DNA of 64,000 nucleotides from Thermaurantiacus tibetensis (lineage in GTDB: Bacteria > Pseudomonadota > Alphaproteobacteria > Sphingomonadales > Sphingomonadaceae). Positions 54,141 to 62,329 of the stretch are shown here, piece by piece; positions within the stretch are counted from its first letter, which is position 1; every line of letters begins with the position of its first letter. The position numbers were made by a program, and so were the translations under genes. Location of the stretch: NCBI RefSeq assembly GCF_015354055.1, contig NZ_JACHTM010000002.1, forward strand, positions 62,001 to 126,000, in the 5' to 3' direction. The notes below the pieces were generated by a model. That model did not search any database, had not been told where the DNA came from, and saw nothing but the letters and a program-made list of their open reading frames with translations.

Positions 54141-54800
54141 ATGGCCTCCATGAGTCGCCTGCCGTTCCTCGTCCTCCTCCCATTCCTCGTCCTCCTCGTG
54201 GCCGGGCTCGCGCCGGCCCGCGCGGAGAACGCGCCCCCCGCCCCCGCACGGGCCGAGGCCCCCGCGCCGCGGACCGAGACGGTCGCGCTCGAGACCCCGC
54301 TCGGCACCATCCGCGTTGCCGTCGAGGTGGACCGCGCGCCCGTGACGGCGGCCAACTTCCTCCGCTACGTGCGCGAGAAGCGGCTTGACGGCGCGAGCTT
54401 CTACCGTGCGCTGAAGCTCACGTCCGACGGCAGCCACGGCTTGATCCAGGGCGGCATCCGGAACGATCCGAAGCGGGTGCTGCCGCCCATCGCCCACGAG
54501 CCGACCTCGCGGACCGGGCTCTCGCATATCGACGGTGCCATCTCGATGGCGCGCGCCGCCCCCGGCACGGCAAGCGGGGACTTCTTCATCATCGTCGGCG
54601 GCCTTCCCGCGCTCGACGCGCAGGCCACGGGCGAGGGGGACACGGCGGGCTACGCCGTGTTCGGCCGCGTGGTCGAGGGGATGGAGGTGGTGAAGGCCAT
54701 CCTCGACTCCCCGGTGGACCCGAGCGCCGGCGAAGGCGCGATGAAGGGCCAGATGCTTGCCGCCCCGGTCAGGATCGGGCGCGCCATCCGCCTGCCCTAA
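54141..54800 (+). CDS. periplasmic cyclophilin-type peptidyl-prolyl isomerase
   Basis: 219 residues. Signal peptide FLVLLPFLVLLVAGLAPARA, then an Ala/Pro linker. Cyclophilin core: LETPLGTIRVAVEVDRAPVTAANFLRYV, GASFYRALKL and AISMARAAPGTASGDFFIIVGGLPALD, ending in GYAVFGRVVEGMEVVKAILDSP. The active-site Arg position is FYRAL; the usual QGG is IQGGIRND. It catalyses proline isomerisation in exported proteins. GGGGAGAG precedes ATG 54141. Confidence 0.9.
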   Translation: MASMSRLPFLVLLPFLVLLVAGLAPARAENAPPAPARAEAPAPRTETVALETPLGTIRVAVEVDRAPVTAANFLRYVREKRLDGASFYRALKLTSDGSHGLIQGGIRNDPKRVLPPIAHEPTSRTGLSHIDGAISMARAAPGTASGDFFIIVGGLPALDAQATGEGDTAGYAVFGRVVEGMEVVKAILDSPVDPSAGEGAMKGQMLAAPVRIGRAIRLP

Positions 54801-55426
54801 GACCTGCCTCGGGAGCGCCAACTTCGGGAGTCTGCACTTCACGGCGGCGTCTCGACGCGATCCCGACCATGCCGAAGCCAGCCACAAGAAAGGCCCAACT
54901 GGTCGGCTCTGGCGTCGCCGAGAAGCCTTGCGTGGCGTTGGTGACGGCACCCGCGGTGGTGAAGCGGCGCGCCCCGTTGCCGAGGCTGTAGACGGCTGGC
55001 GAACTGCTGGACAGTCCCGTTGACCGGAAGCCGGTCTCGGGATCGAAGATGAACGGCGTTGTCGAAAACCACATTCCCGGAAGCTCGGCAACCTGCCCGT
55101 CGACGATCACGAACGAGTCGCCGAGCGAGACGGAAGGAAGATGCTCGAGCCAGATGGTCAGGTCGACAAGACTGTAGAGCAGGTCGCCGGTGCCAATGAT
55201 GCCATCGCCGTTCGTGTCGGCGAAGAGGGGCGGGACGAGCACCTCGCGGGAGGCCCCCGACCTTCCGGTGGAGTGTGCCGAATGCGTCGACAAGGATGAA
55301 GCGACCGGTTGCCGGGTCGCGGACGATGGCCTCATTCATGAGGTCATTCGCAGCCCCACTCATCGAGGGCGAGGACTCATCTTCGGCGAACCGTGGCTCA
55401 GGCGGGCTTGGCCGCAACTCCGCGCT
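54769..55426 (-). pseudogene. broken PEP-CTERM protein with dockerin-like repeat
   Basis: Two overlapping reading frames together encode one protein. The upstream part (from about 55414) gives SMSGAANDLMNEAIVRDPATG and RFILVDAFGTLHRKV. A frameshift near 55250-55270, at a GGGGGCCTCCC run, leads to the other frame with PLFADTNGDGIIGTGDLLYSL (calcium-loop, dockerin-like) and ends in a sorting tag PEPTSWAFLVAGFGMVGIASRRRR. No good start codon is visible for the joined protein (TTG 55417). An in-frame TGA (55427-55429) separates it from the ORF upstream. Base composition is lower in GC than nearby genes. Either a decayed gene or a sequencing error in the homopolymer. Confidence 0.65.
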
Positions 55427-55768
55427 TCAGTCGGTGATGCGCTGGCGCACATCCGGCAGTTTCGGATTGCGAGGAACGAACATCCGCACCTCATCCCTTA
55501 CAAAAATGCTCCATCCACCATCGATGGCAGTGAAATCGCCTCCGGGCGGGGCCCCAACCCATCCCGCGCGCAGGGGTATGCCGGTGGCGTCCTTGCCATC
55601 CTTGTCGGTCTGCCAGATCTCCGCATAGGCGAAGGTGTAGACCGTGCGTTCCACCACCCGGCCACCGCCGGGTCGCGGAGACACGAAATCCTCCGCAATG
55701 ACGGGACTGGCGGCCAGCGACACTCCTGCGACCGGGAGACGCGGGCTCACAACGGTATCGGCATTCAT
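55427..55768 (-). CDS. hypothetical protein, possibly the 5' part of the broken PEP-CTERM gene
   Basis: 113 residues from ATG 55768. LPVAGVSLAASPVIAEDF may be a weak signal peptide. The rest has VVERTVYTFAYAEIWQTDKDGKDATGIP and GWSIFVRDEVRMFVPRNPKLPDV. No family is recognised. The stop TGA at 55427 is in the same frame as the first part of the pseudogene that follows, so the two may once have been one gene. TTGACC (55858-55863) and AATATC (55835-55840), 17 bp apart on this strand, may be its promoter. Confidence 0.45.
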   Translation of the reverse strand: MNADTVVSPRLPVAGVSLAASPVIAEDFVSPRPGGGRVVERTVYTFAYAEIWQTDKDGKDATGIPLRAGWVGAPPGGDFTAIDGGWSIFVRDEVRMFVPRNPKLPDVRQRITD

Positions 55769-55833
55769 CCGACACGCTCCGTCGGGAATATGGCGCAGGA
55801 TGCGCCCACAACTCTGCCCCCAAGCCAACGTCT

Positions 55834-55852
55834 CGATATTTTATTTGTATCG
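55834..55852. repeat. AT-rich inverted repeat CGATA-N9-TATCG
   Basis: CGATATTTTATTTGTATCG has 5-bp arms and a 9-bp AT-rich centre, in the gap between the hypothetical gene on the minus strand and the 52-residue membrane protein on the plus strand. It overlaps the -10 proposed for the minus-strand gene, so it could be an operator. Confidence 0.4.
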
Positions 55853-55894
55853 GAGTTGGTCAATCGGAGAAATCTCCGGTGCATCTGTTGCGGG

Positions 55895-55925
55895 TTGACA
55901 GACATCCCTCCCGTGTCGTCAGATT
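55895..55925 (+). promoter_or_regulatory. possible promoter of the 52-residue membrane protein
   Basis: A perfect TTGACA (55895-55900) is followed after 18-19 bp by TCAGAT/CAGATT. The -35 is convincing and the -10 is poor. It lies 42 bp before the ATG at 55943. Confidence 0.4.
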
Positions 55926-55942
55926 GGCGCGGGAGAGGGGAC

Positions 55943-56101
55943 ATGGAGAACGACGTCTGGGACCATGAGGTCTGGCCGGCCGAGCCAGTGCGCGAGGACA
56001 TGCGGGCCGAGCTTCTGGCCGGCGTGGCGGGGCTTGCCGTCGTCGCGCTGGCGATGCTGTTCCTCCTCGACCTGGTGCTGGGCTGGCACGCCGGCAGCTG
56101 A
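55943..56101 (+). CDS. 52-residue single-pass membrane protein
   Basis: Charged N-terminus (MENDVWDHEVWPAEPVRED, two Trp, acidic), then one hydrophobic helix LLAGVAGLAVVALAMLFLLDLVLGW and a short end HAGS. A strong ribosome-binding site, GAGAGGGG, lies 3-10 bp before the ATG, which together with codon use makes the gene credible. No family recognised. It precedes the methylmalonyl-CoA mutase gene by 89 bp; no functional link is evident. Confidence 0.65.
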   Translation: MENDVWDHEVWPAEPVREDMRAELLAGVAGLAVVALAMLFLLDLVLGWHAGS

Positions 56102-56190
56102 GCGGCTGGCAACAGGGCCGTCGCAGATGATTGCAGGAGGTTGACGCCGGGCGCCTGGCAATGGCTAGCAGCGCGCCGGAAAGGCGCGAC

Positions 56191-58350
56191 ATGGCTGACG
56201 AAACCCCGAGCAATCCCACCCTTGCCGACTGGGAAGCGCTGGCCGCGAAGGAAGTGAAGGGCCGCGACCTCGTCTGGCACACGCCCGAGGGCATTGCGGT
56301 GAAGCCGCTCTACACCGAGGCCGACCTGCCCGCGCTCCCGCCCGGCCTCCCTGGCTTTCCACCCTACACCCGCGGCATCCGCGCCACCATGTATGCCGGG
56401 CGGCCCTGGACCATCCGCCAGTACGCCGGCTTCTCGACCGCGGAGGAGAGTAACGCCTTCTACCGCCGCAACCTCGCCGCCGGCCAGATGGGCCTCTCGG
56501 TCGCCTTCGATCTTGCGACGCACAGGGGCTACGACAGCGACCACCCGCGCGTGGTGGGCGACGTGGGGAAGGCCGGCGTTGCCATCGACACCGTCGAGGA
56601 CATGAAGATCCTCTTCGACGGCATCCCGCTCGACCGCATGTCGGTCTCGATGACGATGAACGGCGCGGTGCTGCCCTGCATGGCCTTCTACATCGTCGCA
56701 GCCGAAGAGCAGGGCGTGCCGCGGGCGAAGCTCGAGGGGACCATCCAAAACGACATCCTGAAGGAGTTCATGGTCCGCAACACCTACATCTACCCGCCCG
56801 AGCCCTCGATGCGGATCGTGGCCGACATCATCGCCTACACCGCGCGCGAGATGCCGAAGTTCAACTCCATCTCGATCTCGGGCTACCACATGCACGAGGC
56901 TGGGGCGACCGCGGTGCAGGAGCTCGCCTTCACGCTGGCCGACGGCATGGAATATGTGCGCGCGGCGATGAAGCAGGGGCTGCCGGTGGATGCCTTCGCT
57001 GGCCGGCTCTCCTTCTTCTTCGCCATCGGCATGAACTTCTTCATGGAAGTCGCCAAGCTCCGGGCCGCGCGCCTGCTCTGGTCGGGCATCATGCAGGGCT
57101 TCGGCGCGAAGGACCCGAAGAGCTGGATGCTCCGCACCCACTGCCAGACGAGCGGAGTCTCGCTCCAGGAGAAGGACCCCTACAACAACGTCATCCGCAC
57201 GACGGTCGAGGCCATGGCGGCCGCGCTCGGCGGCACCCAGTCGCTCCACACCAACGCGCTCGACGAGGCGATCGCGCTTCCCACCGACTTTTCGGCGCGG
57301 ATCGCGCGCAACACCCAGCTCGTCCTCCAGGAGGAGACGGGGATCACCCGCGTGGTCGACCCGCTCGGCGGCTCCTACTATGTCGAGTGGCTCACCCAGG
57401 AGCTGGCCGACAGGGCCTTCGCTCTTATCCAGGAGGTCGAGGCGATGGGCGGCATGACGGCTGCCGTCGCCTCCGGCTGGCCCAAGGCCGAGATCGAGAA
57501 GGCCGCCGCCGAGAAGCAGGCCGGGATCGACTCGGGCGAGACGGTGATCGTGGGCGTCAACCGCTTCCAGCCGGCCAATGACGACGTGCCCGAGCTCCTC
57601 GAAGTGGACAACCGCGCCGTGCGCGAGGCGCAGATCGCGCGGATCCAGAAGGTGAAGGCCGGCCGCGACCCGGCGCGCGTCGAGGCCGCGCTTGCCGCGC
57701 TGGCCGAGGGCGCGCGAGGCAATGCGAACCTGCTGGCCCTCGCAGTGGAGGCCGCCCGCGCGCGCGCGACGCTGGGCGAGATCTCCGACGCGCTCGAGGG
57801 CGTGTTCGGCCGCCATGTTGCCGAGGTGAGGACGGTGACCGGCATCTACGGCCCGCGGCTTGCCCGCCACCCGCTCACCGCTGCGGTGAAGGAGGGGATC
57901 GCCTCGGTCGCATCCCGGCTCGGCCGCACCCCGCGCGTGCTCATCGTCAAGATGGGGCAGGACGGCCACGACCGCGGCGCCAAGGTCGTCGCCTCGGCCT
58001 ATGCCGACCTCGGGTTCGAGGTGATGGTGGGGCCGCTCTTCCAGACTCCGGCCGAGGCGGCGGCACTCGCGCTCGACTTCGGGGCCGACGTGGTGGGGGC
58101 CTCGTCGCTTGCCGCCGGCCACAAGACGCTGATCCCGGAGCTCGTGCAGGCCCTCAAGGACTCCGGCCGGCCCGACATCCGGGTGGTCGCCGGCGGGGTC
58201 ATCCCGCCCGATGACTATGCCTATCTGAAGGAGAGGGGCGTGCAGGCCATCTTCGGCCCCGGCACCAACGTCGTCGAGGCGGCAGCCGAGCTCCTGCGCC
58301 TGCTTGGCCACAACATGCCGCCTGCCGAGGAGCTTGCGGCCGCCGAGTAG
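56191..58350 (+). CDS. scpA: methylmalonyl-CoA mutase
   Basis: 719 residues, adenosylcobalamin enzyme converting methylmalonyl-CoA to succinyl-CoA. The N-terminal substrate barrel has [41 protein letters not shown], and [20 protein letters not shown]. The C-terminal B12 domain (from about 585) carries the cobalamin His in [14 protein letters not shown] (DxHxxG) and [21 protein letters not shown] 56191 has AAGG 6 bp ahead; ATG 56161 is an alternative. Full-length catalytic chain, enough for a homodimer; no small subunit, epimerase or MeaB chaperone is adjacent. Confidence 0.95.
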   Translation: MADETPSNPTLADWEALAAKEVKGRDLVWHTPEGIAVKPLYTEADLPALPPGLPGFPPYTRGIRATMYAGRPWTIRQYAGFSTAEESNAFYRRNLAAGQMGLSVAFDLATHRGYDSDHPRVVGDVGKAGVAIDTVEDMKILFDGIPLDRMSVSMTMNGAVLPCMAFYIVAAEEQGVPRAKLEGTIQNDILKEFMVRNTYIYPPEPSMRIVADIIAYTAREMPKFNSISISGYHMHEAGATAVQELAFTLADGMEYVRAAMKQGLPVDAFAGRLSFFFAIGMNFFMEVAKLRAARLLWSGIMQGFGAKDPKSWMLRTHCQTSGVSLQEKDPYNNVIRTTVEAMAAALGGTQSLHTNALDEAIALPTDFSARIARNTQLVLQEETGITRVVDPLGGSYYVEWLTQELADRAFALIQEVEAMGGMTAAVASGWPKAEIEKAAAEKQAGIDSGETVIVGVNRFQPANDDVPELLEVDNRAVREAQIARIQKVKAGRDPARVEAALAALAEGARGNANLLALAVEAARARATLGEISDALEGVFGRHVAEVRTVTGIYGPRLARHPLTAAVKEGIASVASRLGRTPRVLIVKMGQDGHDRGAKVVASAYADLGFEVMVGPLFQTPAEAAALALDFGADVVGASSLAAGHKTLIPELVQALKDSGRPDIRVVAGGVIPPDDYAYLKERGVQAIFGPGTNVVEAAAELLRLLGHNMPPAEELAAAE

Positions 58351-58356
58351 CGGCGC

Positions 58357-59139
58357 TCAGGCCTCCTGCAGGCGGACGCCGAGGTCGGCTTCGGCGAGCG
58401 CGGCGAGATCGGGCGCGAGCGGCGGCGGCGAGAGGTCGAGCCCGTGCCCCAGCCGCTCGGCGATGGCGGTGAGGCCGGCAATGCGGGCATGGGCCTTGCT
58501 GTTCGCGCCGATGAGGTGCCAGGGCGCGAACGGGCTCTCCGTCCGCTCCAGCATCTCCTCGATCGCCGCTTCATAGGCCCTGCGCTGGCGGCGGTTGCGG
58601 AAGTCCTCGGGGCCCATCTTCCAGCGCTTCCACGGGTTCTCGAGACGCTCGCGGAACCGCTCGTCCTGCTCCTTCTGGCTGATGTGGAGGAAGAGCTTCA
58701 CGATGACCGTGCCGGTCGCCGCGATCATCCGTTCGGTCTCGACGATCTCGCCATAGGCGCGGCGCCATTCCGCCTCGCTGGCGAACCCCTCCACCCGTTC
58801 GACGAGGACCCGGCCGTACCAGGTGCGATCGAAGATGGTCCACGTCCCCGTGGCCGGCAGACGGCGCCAGAAGCGCTGCAGCCAGTGCTCGGCCTTCTCC
58901 TGCGCGCTCGGGGCAGCGATTGGCACCACTTGGAAGAAGCGGGGGTCGAGCTCGGCGGTCAGGCGCTTGATGAGGCCGCCCTTGCCGGCCGCGTCCCAGC
59001 CTTCGACCAGGATCAGGCCGGCCCGACCGGCGCGGCGGCAGGCGATCTGGAGCGCATAGAGCCGGAGCTGGAGTGCCCTGAGACGGGCCTCGTGATCCTC
59101 GGGCGGCTTCGGGTGGGCGAGCGAATCGAGGCGGCTCAC
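58357..59139 (-). CDS. polyphosphate kinase 2 family protein
   Basis: 260 residues, single-domain PPK2. Seen: Walker A EGWDAAGKGGLIKRLTAELDP, a lid with FWRRLPATGTWTIFDRTWYGRVLVERVEGFA (Walker B FDRTWYGR), VKLFLHISQKEQDERFRERL and APWHLIGANSKAHARIA. It transfers phosphate between polyphosphate and nucleotides; which nucleotide class cannot be told. ATG 59139 overlaps the def stop by 4 bp, so it is cotranscribed with peptide deformylase. The 3' end is 6 bp from the convergent mutase gene. Confidence 0.9.
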   Translation of the reverse strand: MSRLDSLAHPKPPEDHEARLRALQLRLYALQIACRRAGRAGLILVEGWDAAGKGGLIKRLTAELDPRFFQVVPIAAPSAQEKAEHWLQRFWRRLPATGTWTIFDRTWYGRVLVERVEGFASEAEWRRAYGEIVETERMIAATGTVIVKLFLHISQKEQDERFRERLENPWKRWKMGPEDFRNRRQRRAYEAAIEEMLERTESPFAPWHLIGANSKAHARIAGLTAIAERLGHGLDLSPPPLAPDLAALAEADLGVRLQEA

Positions 59140-59705
59140 GCCGCCCGCACGCGCGCCGGAGCTGGCGAGGTCTTCCGGGGCGCCTCCGCCCGGGCCTTGG
59201 CGAGCTTCTTGAGCAGCATGTCGCGCTTCAGGCGCGAGAGATGGTCGATGAAGAGCACCCCGTTCAGATGGTCCATCTCGTGCTGGAGGCAGGTGGCGAG
59301 AAGGCCGTCGAGCACGGCCTCATGCTCCTGCCAGTGCTCGTCGCGCCAGCGCGCGCGGACGACGGCCGGCCGTTCCACCTCGGCATACTGGTCGGGCACG
59401 GAAAGACAGCCCTCGTTGTAGACCGAGCGCTCGGCCGAGGGCTCGAGGATCTCGGGGTTGATGAAGACGCGCGGGTTGCGGGTGCCCTTCCCCTCGGCGT
59501 CAGGCGGGCCGTCGCCCAAGTCCATCACCAGAAGCCGGAGCGGCACGTCCACCTGCGCGGCGGCAAGCCCGATTCCGGGCGCCGCGTACATGGTCTCGAA
59601 CATGTCGGCGATGAGGGTGCGGATCTCGTCCGTCATCGCCTCGACGGGCGCGGAGACGCGCCGCAGCCGTGGGTCGGGCACTTCGAGGATGGGGCGGATG
59701 GCCAT
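59136..59705 (-). CDS. def: peptide deformylase
   Basis: 189 residues, removes the formyl group from new proteins. All three motifs: GIGLAAAQVD, EGCLSVP (metal Cys) and QHEMDHLNG (two metal His and catalytic Glu). The C-terminal tail (AEAPRKTSPAPARVRAA) is longer than the core. CTAGAT lies 7 bp before the ATG on this strand, which as a -10 would give a leaderless message. Near recR and fmt; the def-fmt pair works on the two ends of formyl-Met chemistry, but here fmt is divergent. Confidence 0.96.
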   Translation of the reverse strand: MAIRPILEVPDPRLRRVSAPVEAMTDEIRTLIADMFETMYAAPGIGLAAAQVDVPLRLLVMDLGDGPPDAEGKGTRNPRVFINPEILEPSAERSVYNEGCLSVPDQYAEVERPAVVRARWRDEHWQEHEAVLDGLLATCLQHEMDHLNGVLFIDHLSRLKRDMLLKKLAKARAEAPRKTSPAPARVRAA

Positions 59706-59748
59706 GGCGGCAATCTAGGCGCGCGCGGGAGCGGTGAAAAGCCCCGCC

Positions 59749-60357
59749 TCAGAGCGGCCGGCGCAGCCGGAGCGCCTGGGCAAGCGTCCCTTCATCCAGG
59801 TGGTCGAGCTCGCCGCCGACCGGCACGCCATGGGCGAGCTGGCTCACCCTGACCGGATAGCCTTGGAGCCGGGCTGCGACATGGTGGGCAGTCGTCTGCC
59901 CTTCGAGCGTGGCGGCAAGCGCGAGCACCACCTCGGAGACGCCGTCGAGCCGGGCGAGGAGCGGCGCGATCGCGAGATCCTCGGGGCCGACGCCGTCGAG
60001 CGCGGAGAGCAGCCCGCCAAGCACATGAAAGCGGCCGGGGAAGAGGCGCGCGCGCTCGAGCGCCCACAGGTCGGCAACGTCGGCCACGACGCACAGGAGC
60101 GCCGGGTCGCGCTTCGGGTCGGTGCAGATGCGGCAGGGGGTCGTCACGTCGAGGTTGCCGCAGACGGGGCAGCGGGCGAGCGCCGCATCCACCCGGGCCA
60201 GCGCCTCGACAAGGGGGGCGAGGAGCCGTTCGCGGTGCTTCAGAAGGTGGAGCAGCGCGCGGCGCGCCGACCGCGGCCCGAGGCCCGGCAGGCGCGCAAG
60301 CAGCGCCTGGGCCACCTCAAGCGCATCGGCAGCAGGCTTCGCGGGCTCGGCTCCCAT
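59749..60357 (-). CDS. recR: recombination protein RecR
   Basis: 202 residues. Helix-hairpin-helix [21 protein letters not shown], zinc finger C-x2-C..C-x2-C ([16 protein letters not shown]), Toprim domain [28 protein letters not shown], and the C-terminal [26 protein letters not shown]. It acts with RecF/RecO in gap repair. ATG 60357 is 15 bp from the divergent fmt start, so the two promoters overlap. Confidence 0.96.
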   Translation of the reverse strand: MGAEPAKPAADALEVAQALLARLPGLGPRSARRALLHLLKHRERLLAPLVEALARVDAALARCPVCGNLDVTTPCRICTDPKRDPALLCVVADVADLWALERARLFPGRFHVLGGLLSALDGVGPEDLAIAPLLARLDGVSEVVLALAATLEGQTTAHHVAARLQGYPVRVSQLAHGVPVGGELDHLDEGTLAQALRLRRPL

Positions 60358-60372
60358 TGCTAGGGCCCTGCC

Positions 60373-61281
60373 ATGCGCCTCGCCTTCATGGGAACCCCCG
60401 AATTCGCCGTGCCGGCGCTCGATGCGCTCGTCGAGGCCGGCCACGAGGTCCGCGCCGTCTACACCCAGCCGCCGCGCCCCGGGAACCGGGGCCGGATCAC
60501 GCCGTCGCCGGTGCATCGGCGGGCGGAGGCGCTCGGCCTTCCCGTCCGCACGCCCGAGCGGCTGCGGAGCCGGGACGAGGCCGAGGCCTTCGCCGCGCTC
60601 GACCTCGACGCCGCGGTTGTCGCCGCCTACGGCCTCCTCCTGCCGCGCACCATTCTCGAGGCGCCCCGCCACGGCTGCTTCAACATCCACGCCTCGCTCC
60701 TGCCGCGCTGGCGCGGGGCGGCACCCATCCAGCGCGCCATCATGGCCGGCGACGCCGAGACGGGCGTGACCATCATGCGGATGGAGCCCGGCCTCGACAC
60801 CGGCCCCATGCTCCTCAAGGCCGCGACACCCGTCGACGGCAAGACGGCCGGCGCGCTGGCCGCCGAGCTCGCCGCCATGGGCGCACGGCTGATGGTGGAC
60901 GCGCTTGCCCGCCTGGGCGAGATCGAGCCCGAGCCGCAGGACGCGGCGCGCGCCACCTACGCGCCCAAGATCGACAAGGCCGAGGCACGGATCGACTGGC
61001 ACCGCGACGCCGAGGCGCTCGAGCGGCTGGTCCGGGCGATGGAGCCGTCGCCGGGCGCCTGGTTCGAGGCAGGCGGCGAGCGCGTCAAGCTGCGCGCAGC
61101 GGAAGCGGAGACCGGCACGGCTGCCGCAGGACCTCCCGGACGCGTTGACGATACGGGCCGGGTGACCTGCGGTGCGGGGGTGCTCCGCCTCCTCACGGTG
61201 CAGCCGGCAGGCCGTGCCGCCATGTCGGCGGAGGCTTGGCTGCGCGGGGCGCGCCTCGGCCCCGATCCGCGCCTCGCATGA
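60373..61281 (+). CDS. fmt: methionyl-tRNA formyltransferase
   Basis: 302 residues, formylates initiator Met-tRNA. Seen: [62 protein letters not shown] (Asn/His catalytic pair) and GLDTGPML with the catalytic Asp. The C-terminal domain is present. GCTAGG (60359-60364) is 8 bp before the ATG, pointing to a leaderless or very short leader. The stop overlaps the truA start by 4 bp. Confidence 0.96.
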   Translation: MRLAFMGTPEFAVPALDALVEAGHEVRAVYTQPPRPGNRGRITPSPVHRRAEALGLPVRTPERLRSRDEAEAFAALDLDAAVVAAYGLLLPRTILEAPRHGCFNIHASLLPRWRGAAPIQRAIMAGDAETGVTIMRMEPGLDTGPMLLKAATPVDGKTAGALAAELAAMGARLMVDALARLGEIEPEPQDAARATYAPKIDKAEARIDWHRDAEALERLVRAMEPSPGAWFEAGGERVKLRAAEAETGTAAAGPPGRVDDTGRVTCGAGVLRLLTVQPAGRAAMSAEAWLRGARLGPDPRLA

Positions 61282-62078
61282 CGCGCTTCCGGCTCACCCT
61301 GGAGTGGGACGGCAGGGGCTTCATGGGCTGGCAGCGCCAGGCCCATGGCCCGTCGGTCCAGAAGGCGCTCGAGACCGCGCTCCACGAGGTGACGGGCGAG
61401 GCCGCCACCTTCCACGCCGCCGGGCGAACCGACGCCGGCGTCCATGCGCTGGCCATGCCGGCCCATGTCGATGTCGCGCGGGCGATCACCCCCTTCCGGC
61501 TGATGGAGGCGCTGAACGCGCGCCTGCGGGCCCAGGGCGCGCTGGTGGCGGTGCTCGCCTGCGAGGTGGCGCCGCCCGGCTTCCATGCGCGCTTCTCCTG
61601 CATCGGCCGCGCCTATGTCTACCGGCTGGTGATGCGGCGGGCTCCGCTCACGCTCGAGGCGGGGCGCGCGTGGCGGGTGCCGCGGTCGCTCGACCTCGAC
61701 TCGATGCGCGCCGCTGCGGCGTTGCTGGTCGGCCGGCACGACTTCACGACCTTCCGTTCGGTCCACTGCCAGGCCAGCTCGCCGGTCAGGACACTCGACC
61801 GGCTCGACGTCGTTGCAACCGACGCCGAGCGGCTGGAGGTGCGGACAGCGGCGCGCTCCTTCCTCCACCACCAGGTCCGCTCCATGGTGGGCGCCCTCGT
61901 GCTGGTCGGGCTCGGCCGATGGAGCGTGGCCCGGGTGGGCGAGGCCCTGGCCGCGCGGGACCGCAGCGCGCTCGGGCTCAACGCGCCGCCAGACGGCCTG
62001 CATTTCGCTGGCGCCCGCTACCCGGACCTGTCGGAAGATTTTACAGTTGCCGCAGCCGCGTTCGGCACAGCGCGTTGA
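61278..62078 (+). CDS. truA: tRNA pseudouridine(38-40) synthase TruA
   Basis: 266 residues. Seen: [18 protein letters not shown], the catalytic [18 protein letters not shown] (Asp), [11 protein letters not shown] and [18 protein letters not shown]. It modifies the anticodon arm of tRNAs. ATG 61278 overlaps the fmt stop, which removes the upstream open frame. The last 50 bp of this gene contain the proposed activator site (62028-62046) of the next gene, so the coding sequence carries a regulatory element. Confidence 0.96.
   Translation: MTRFRLTLEWDGRGFMGWQRQAHGPSVQKALETALHEVTGEAATFHAAGRTDAGVHALAMPAHVDVARAITPFRLMEALNARLRAQGALVAVLACEVAPPGFHARFSCIGRAYVYRLVMRRAPLTLEAGRAWRVPRSLDLDSMRAAAALLVGRHDFTTFRSVHCQASSPVRTLDRLDVVATDAERLEVRTAARSFLHHQVRSMVGALVLVGLGRWSVARVGEALAARDRSALGLNAPPDGLHFAGARYPDLSEDFTVAAAAFGTAR
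62028..62046. promoter_or_regulatory. 19-bp element, candidate sigma54 activator site (copy 2)
   Basis: CTGTCGGAAGATTTTACAG keeps the CTGTC-N9-(G/T)ACAG form of the element at 3681-3699, has the same length, and begins exactly 70 bp before the sigma54 element at 62098. It lies inside the 3' end of truA. The right half has one mismatch to a perfect palindrome in the outer arm. Confidence 0.6.
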
Positions 62079-62097
62079 CCTGAAACTGTTTTCGGTT

Positions 62098-62114
62098 TTG
62101 GCATGGTTCTTGCA
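62098..62114 (+). promoter_or_regulatory. sigma54 (-24/-12) promoter of the 60-residue gene
   Basis: TTGGCATGGTTCTTGCA matches the consensus YTGGCACGRNNNTTGCW at all but one defined position (T for C). It lies 20 bp after truA in a clearly AT-richer patch. Transcription would begin near 62125, with AGGGGGAA before GTG 62147. Confidence 0.82.
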
Positions 62115-62146
62115 TATAAACCGCGCTAGGGGGAACAGCGACAGGC

Positions 62147-62329
62147 GTGGACACCAGCATGCGCGAGACCAGAGGCCCGAGCGGACGCACCGCGCTCCTC
62201 GTCTGGCTGGTCGGCCTCGCGCTCGGCGTGGCCGCCGGAGTGGGCACCGCCAAGCTCCTGCTCCCTGCCCGCGACGGCGGCGTGCTGCCCGAGGGCCAGT
62301 CGATCAGGGACAGGCTCTTCGGCGACTAG
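62147..62329 (+). CDS. 60-residue membrane protein under sigma54 control
   Basis: Basic N-terminus (MDTSMRETRGPSGRT), one membrane helix ALLVWLVGLALGVAAGVGTA, then a short tail LLLPARDGGVLPEGQSIRDR ending LFGD. No family recognised. The GTG start has AGGGGGAA 11 bp upstream; ATG 62159 is the other choice. It has its own near-perfect sigma54 promoter and the shared upstream element, and lies at the edge of the exosortase-A locus, so I infer a role in that system. Its TAG stop is on the same CTAG as the stop of the convergent decarboxylase gene. Confidence 0.6.
   Translation: MDTSMRETRGPSGRTALLVWLVGLALGVAAGVGTAKLLLPARDGGVLPEGQSIRDRLFGD

Noticed and set aside
55427-55429. TGA as a programmed read-through or selenocysteine codon in the PEP-CTERM-like gene
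   Set aside because: A separate frameshift further on shows that the gene is disrupted anyway, so decay or sequence error is simpler.
58357-60363. Plus-strand ORFs rich in Arg, His and Gly opposite ppk2, def and recR
   Set aside because: They are shadows of well-supported minus-strand genes, with no motifs of their own.
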